DNA of 64,000 nt from the NCBI GenBank assembly GCA_003255065.1, contig QAOA01005205.1, forward strand, positions 451,630-515,629. Reading direction: 5' to 3'. The position numbers were made by a program, and so were the translations under genes. The notes beneath the pieces are model-generated. The model was not told where the DNA came from. It made no database searches and was given only the letters and a program-made list of their open reading frames with translations. The stretch's first letter is position 1. Each line of letters starts with the position of its first letter. Below, one piece after another: positions 59,436 to 64,000 of the stretch. This DNA comes from Cercis canadensis. Its lineage: Eukaryota > Streptophyta > Magnoliopsida > Fabales > Fabaceae.

Positions 59436-62400
59436 ATGAAGTGTTTCTCCGTGATTTCTCTCTGCTTTCTCCTTGCTCTGTGTATTCAGAGGTATGCATG
59501 TCCTTACGATCTTCCTCTTCTCTACTCGTCTTGCTCTAGTTTCACTACCTTTCACTTGTTTGTCAGTGTCTCTTGACAATATACTCTACACCGACATCGG
59601 AAACATAATCTTAAATCGTAATTTCATGGCTAGATTCATCGCTTCTGGCTAATTTCATAAATGTTCTATACTGCTTGGATCCAATACCATTAAATGCAAC
59701 TTAAGAATGTTAAATGGTTATACACATCTGTTTAATCATTTTGATGAGAATATATTAGCCCAGAAATAGACATAGTAGGCAATCTCTCTCTCTCTCTCTC
59801 TCTTAAGGTGGGTAATTATTTAGCTAGTTTTTCATAAATATCCAAACTTCCCTGGTTTGATTATGCTTCATTTTATTAAAATTTTTTAATTTAGTTAATG
59901 TGAGTTTGCATCTATATCTTCTTACTCTTGAAATCCTAATCCCAATTTCTTCCATCATATCCAAGTGGAACTTGGGGGTGCTTCAATCTTTTGGACGTCC
60001 AGCCATCTGTTAAAGCCATGTGCTGCCATTAACTGTGAGAAATTAGACAATAAATAAAAAATACACTACCTTTCTTAGCCTTTCTTGAAGCATCTGGTTA
60101 TATTCTCAAGGTTCTTTGACCAAATGTACAAGTATATTGAACAAATGAAGTTTGTGTATTGATTGCTGATTTCAGTGCATCATGCAAAAATATATCTGAG
60201 AGTGACCTACAGCAAGCTAGCTTGCCACCAAGAGGTTGGAATTCCTATGATTCCTTTTCCTGGACAATTTCTGAAGGAGAATTCGTACAGAGTGCTGAAA
60301 TTATTTCTCAACGTCTTCATATTCATGGATATGAGGTATAAATACTTCAGGGAACTATAGCTTGTCTATGAATTTGAATATGTTTGTAGTACTTTGCTAA
60401 GAATAGTTACGGTTTCTTCTGTTCAAACCCTTGCAGTATGTTGTGGTGGATTACCTATGGTATAGAAGGAAAGTCAAGGGTGCTTATCCTGACTCTCTGG
60501 GGTTTGACGTGATTGATGAATGGGGGAGGATGATCCCCGACCCAGTAAGGTGGCCTTCTTCCAAAGGTGGGAAAGGGTTCAGTGAAGTAGCTAATGAAGT
60601 ACATAGCATGGGTTTAAAGTTTGGGATTCATGTTATGAGAGGGATAAGTACACAAGCAGTCAATGCAAACACCCCTATCCTAGATACAACGAAGGTAATT
60701 GCTCCTTATTCTTATTATAACCTGATTACCTTTTTCTTAGTTTTTCAATTTGTAGTAATGAATGCCTTAAATAATACGTTGTTTAAAAATACAACATGAA
60801 AAGTAGGATATGCATATTTTTGCAAGGAGGATAGAAATTGAATTTTCCATGGATTCTTGTTCCTCAAACTGGAAAATGGTTGGAATATTGGTTTACCTTT
60901 AAGTTTATTGTTGACCTTCGATTTCTTCTCCTGCAACTTTCTAGGGAGGCAGTTATCAGGAATCTGGTCGAGTGTGGCATGCAAAAGACATTGCAATCCC
61001 AGAAAGGACTTGTGCATGGATGCCTCATGGTTTCATGAGTGTAAATACGAAATTGGGAGCTGGAAGAGCCTTTTTGAGGTCACTCTATGAGCAGTATGCA
61101 GCATGGGGTGTTGATCTTGGTACATGAACTACTAAAATATATTCTGCTTATTATGCACGACCACAACATATATCATAGACATCAATCATGATATTTTTAA
61201 ATAATTTAATGTGTTTCAGATGTCAACTTCAACTGAAGTCACATAATATAATGTTTGTTTCATCGAGATAATTTTGGGGACTATGTGACATAGAGTTGGT
61301 ATTTTAGTGTTTCCCGTAACTTCGAGTAATATATTCGTATCACTTGGTTTGGAAGCTTCCAAAAGTTCTGATTAAAGCAATGTAGCCCGCTTCCTTGGGG
61401 CTCAATTGAAACTTGGTCAACCACAATTTCTTTTTTCATCCATTTCAGACTTTTAGAAATGACTACTTCCTGTAATGCATGAATTAATTATTCATTCATG
61501 CCTCAACTTAGGTGCCACAGAAAAAGAAATAGAGTAAAAAACACTCAAAAGCCAAAGGAATCATATTTGTAGACTTGTGGAGTCGTCTATGAACAAATAA
61601 GCAGTTTCTGCCTTTAAATTCCCATTAGTTTTGATAGATAAGGATTTTCTGATTTCCTTGCAGTGAAACATGATTGTGTGTTTGGTGATGACTTGGATAT
61701 AAATGAGATAAGCTATGTATCAGAGGTATGCTGCAATTTCCTTTCCCTTTCCTTCTCCCTCTCCCTCTCGCTGCCATCCCTCTCTCATATCAACACTGAG
61801 AATTATAATAATTTGTTAGAGATTTATAGGCAAACTTAAAAAATGACTTGCCATGCCCAGGTTCTCCGGGAGCTTGATCGCCCCATAGTTTATTCTCTGT
61901 CTCCTGGAACCAGTGTGACACCAGCCATGGCTAAGGATGTCAAGGGACTAGTGAACATGTATCGTATAACAGGAGATGACTGGGATACATGGCCAGATGT
62001 TGCAGCTCATTTTGATGTAACAAGGTGATTGTCTTCAGATTACCTTGTAATTTTGTTGCTTCTTCATCTCTGTTCTGTTATTCATAATATTATATGGTTT
62101 TAATTGATTTGATTCTCCTTCAGGGATTTTGCTACTGCTGATATGATAGGAGCAAAAAGTTTAATGGGGAATTCATGGCCTGATTTGGACATGCTACCAT
62201 TCGGATGGCTAACTGATCCAGGTTAAAAGGCTGGGTTGCTACTTTTTCTTTATCCAAAATGAATATCATGATCCTCTTACTTTGAAGGGGTTGGAGATGA
62301 ATGAACCAAAATCTCCTGGGAGTGAAAATTATTCGTTAAAAATATATTAATTCTATCAACATAAAGATGATGCTGGTGCGCTGAAAATATTAGCCATATA

Positions 62401-64000
62401 TGATATGTCAGTTTTGGGTATGTCTTGCTTAACAACAACAAGAAAGTATCTACCTTGCTTTAATTTCTTGGAAACAAGCTATTGGCTTGCTGACACTGCA
62501 CTATAACTTTGTATCAAATACATATTCTTCAATAAAATTTTGAAGAACCAATTCAACCTACAAGTTTAGCTATTAGGTACTTGTCCAAGAATAGGTTTAT
62601 CTCTAAGACATTACACACCCCTCACATGTAAAATTGTGTGGTCTTGAAGTACGGATGAAGCACAAGGTCCTTCTGACCTTGTGTTGAAATTTAATTTGAT
62701 TAAGAGAAGGGAGGTGGCAAGGACTGAATTCTTGATCACTTGGTGAAAGAGGCTTCAATACCTTGTGAAGAACCACTTCAACCTAAAAGCTTAATTAGTT
62801 AGGCCCAGGTCCAAGAATTGTTTTCATCTCCAGAAATGTCATTTTCTTGGGGAATCATTAGGAAATTGATGTTTATGATTTCATCTTATAATTGCTATGA
62901 CCTGTTTGACTATAACATTTTTGGAAATGTCGATTATAAAATTACCCTTTTTTTCCTCTTTTTCTTTATAGGTTCAAATGACGGTCCACACAGGTATTCT
63001 AGGCTAAATCTAGAAGAGCAAAAAAGTCAGGTGTGCCAAGAAACACAACTGAGTTGCTTTCCTATATAAATATGTACCTATATTGGGGTGTGCAGATTTA
63101 CTATCAGTATTCTGACTGTATGTATTTTTATTTCACAGATGACTTTGTGGTCTATGGCAAAGTCTCCCCTTATGTATGGAGGGGATGTGCGGAAGCTTGA
63201 TCAAACCACATATGGTCTTATCACAAATCCTACCGTGCTGGAGATAAACTCTTTTAGCTCAAATAATATGGAGGCATGTGAGCCATCTAACATTTTTTTG
63301 GGATTAATAGGTTTGTCAGATTAGGATCACATCACTTTTGCTGCATTGACAGTTTCCTTATATCACAAGCTTGAAGAACTTTGCAAGTGAAGACCATCAT
63401 CTTTCTGGGAAGCGACGTGGGCAAACATCATTTACGCATTCATTAGGCCTCACTGGCTGTACTGAGTCAAAGGCAAGCGGTTGGTCTATTGAAAGTCTCA
63501 ACCAAGATCTTGAAAGAATCTGTTGGAAAAGACGCTCAGGAAACAAGCATCAGGGACCTTTCTGCGTACACAAGAGAGCACTTCGCATGGCATCGTAATC
63601 ATGTTTTATCTTTCTCTAATCTAAACTATATGTCTAAATTTGTTTTGATTATTTGTTCCGTTGTGAGCAACATAAATTGTTTTTTGGATGCTGATACAGA
63701 GATGGAGAGAGTATGTATCAAGAGGACTATCGAGGGAAACATCATTTAGTTGCAACCAACAGAATGCAATTTTGCTTGGATGCATCTCCAAAAAGAAAGT
63801 TGACATCGAAAGAGTTCAAGAGAGGTTCATTTTCTCCTTGCACAAGGGATGCAAATCAGGTATATCATAGTCTGTACATCATCTCCAAAAGTGGCATGCT
63901 GCTGTTCTTATTTATTGGGAAAATACTCCTGTATATGAGAGCCATTGAAGCATCTTGCAAGCAGTTGGCCAGTGTGTAATTTTGGTAGTTTGTCTCTAGG
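59436..64000 (+). CDS. GH27 melibiase-family glycosidase (partial, cut by window end)
   Basis: Secreted alpha-galactosidase-like GH27 enzyme; the nearest protein I recall is Arabidopsis At3g26380, reported to act as a beta-L-arabinopyranosidase on wall glycans. Exons seen: 59436-59491, 60176-60335, 60437-60694, 60945-61119, 61664-61725, 61861-62024, 62124-62221, 62972-63030, 63139-63273, 63353-63594, 63700-63859; 523 residues so far, with a donor at 63860. Signal peptide at about 1-22 (MKCFSVISLCFLLALCIQ). Barrel start PPRGWNSYDSF; YVVVDYLWYRR; nucleophile Asp220 in VKHDC; acid/base region ITGDDW at 273-278; WPDLDMLPFGWL; MTLWSMAKSPLMYGGDVR. The C-terminal beta domain begins near SLGLTGC. Intron 9 (63274-63352) has a GC donor. 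The 3' end lies outside the window. Confidence 0.92.
59783..59803. repeat. CT dinucleotide microsatellite
   Basis: About ten TC units in intron 1 of the GH27 gene. Confidence 0.85.

Noticed and set aside
1..64000. CRISPR arrays, tRNA or rRNA genes, bacterial operons, viral insertions
   Set aside because: Looked for by eye on both strands and none supported; repeats present are MITE, MULE, copia and simple-sequence types. A tRNA scan would be decisive for tRNAs.

Overview
The window is nuclear DNA from a flowering plant, most likely a core eudicot. The genes have many short exons with GT-AG introns, the spacers are AT-rich and packed with foldback MITEs, and the recognisable proteins (GLE1, coilin, AFC2 kinase, MKP1 phosphatase, a plant P-class PPR protein) are closest to Arabidopsis-type families. 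I cannot name the species. I saw no bacterial, organellar or CRISPR-like content.

Layout. 1-3.5 kb: two unrelated minus-strand gene fragments, a Grx/GST_N-like domain and a Rab GTPase, mixed with a hAT-like and a MULE-like MITE. 3.8-11.8 kb: GLE1 (+). 12.4-13.9 kb: a second hAT-like MITE and a foldback element. 14.3-17.4 kb: a plant coiled-coil protein (+). 19.2-23.2 kb: the LAMMER kinase AFC2 (+). 23.9-24.8 kb: an NHL/LEA_2 membrane protein (-). 28.0-29.6 kb: an intronless PPR protein (-). 30.0-33.3 kb: a complete MULE insertion with long terminal inverted repeats, an exact 9-bp target duplication and an internal 900-bp tandem duplication. 33.4-37.4 kb: gene-free, with small foldback repeats and a 167-bp tandem duplication. 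37.9-40.1 kb: MKP1-type MAP-kinase phosphatase (+), with upstream ORFs. 41.1-47.0 kb: coilin (-), convergent with MKP1. 47.5-50.7 kb: a 5'-truncated, decayed Ty1/copia element with its 3' LTR. 50.7-52.1 kb: a coiled-coil pseudogene split by a second copy of the MULE-like MITE. 52.6-57.7 kb: a GDP-fucose O-fucosyltransferase-family protein (+). 59.4 kb to the right edge: a GH27 melibiase-family gene (+), cut off by the window end.

Gene models were assembled by hand from splice sites. In every multi-exon gene the exon phases close without a frameshift, and predicted lengths are near those I recall for the Arabidopsis proteins: GLE1 621 aa, coiled-coil protein 673, AFC2 434, coilin 639, O-fucosyltransferase 553. 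The genes are not an operon and have no shared pathway. GLE1 (mRNA export at nuclear pores), coilin (Cajal bodies) and AFC2 (splicing-factor kinase) are all RNA-biology genes. GLE1, the LEA/NHL gene, the PPR gene and coilin look like a conserved block also found on Arabidopsis chromosome 1.

I found no new molecular system. The most informative features are the MULE with its internal duplication, the MITE that can be excised in silico to restore a reading frame exactly, an initiation codon split by an intron in GLE1, and a GC-AG intron in the GH27 gene.
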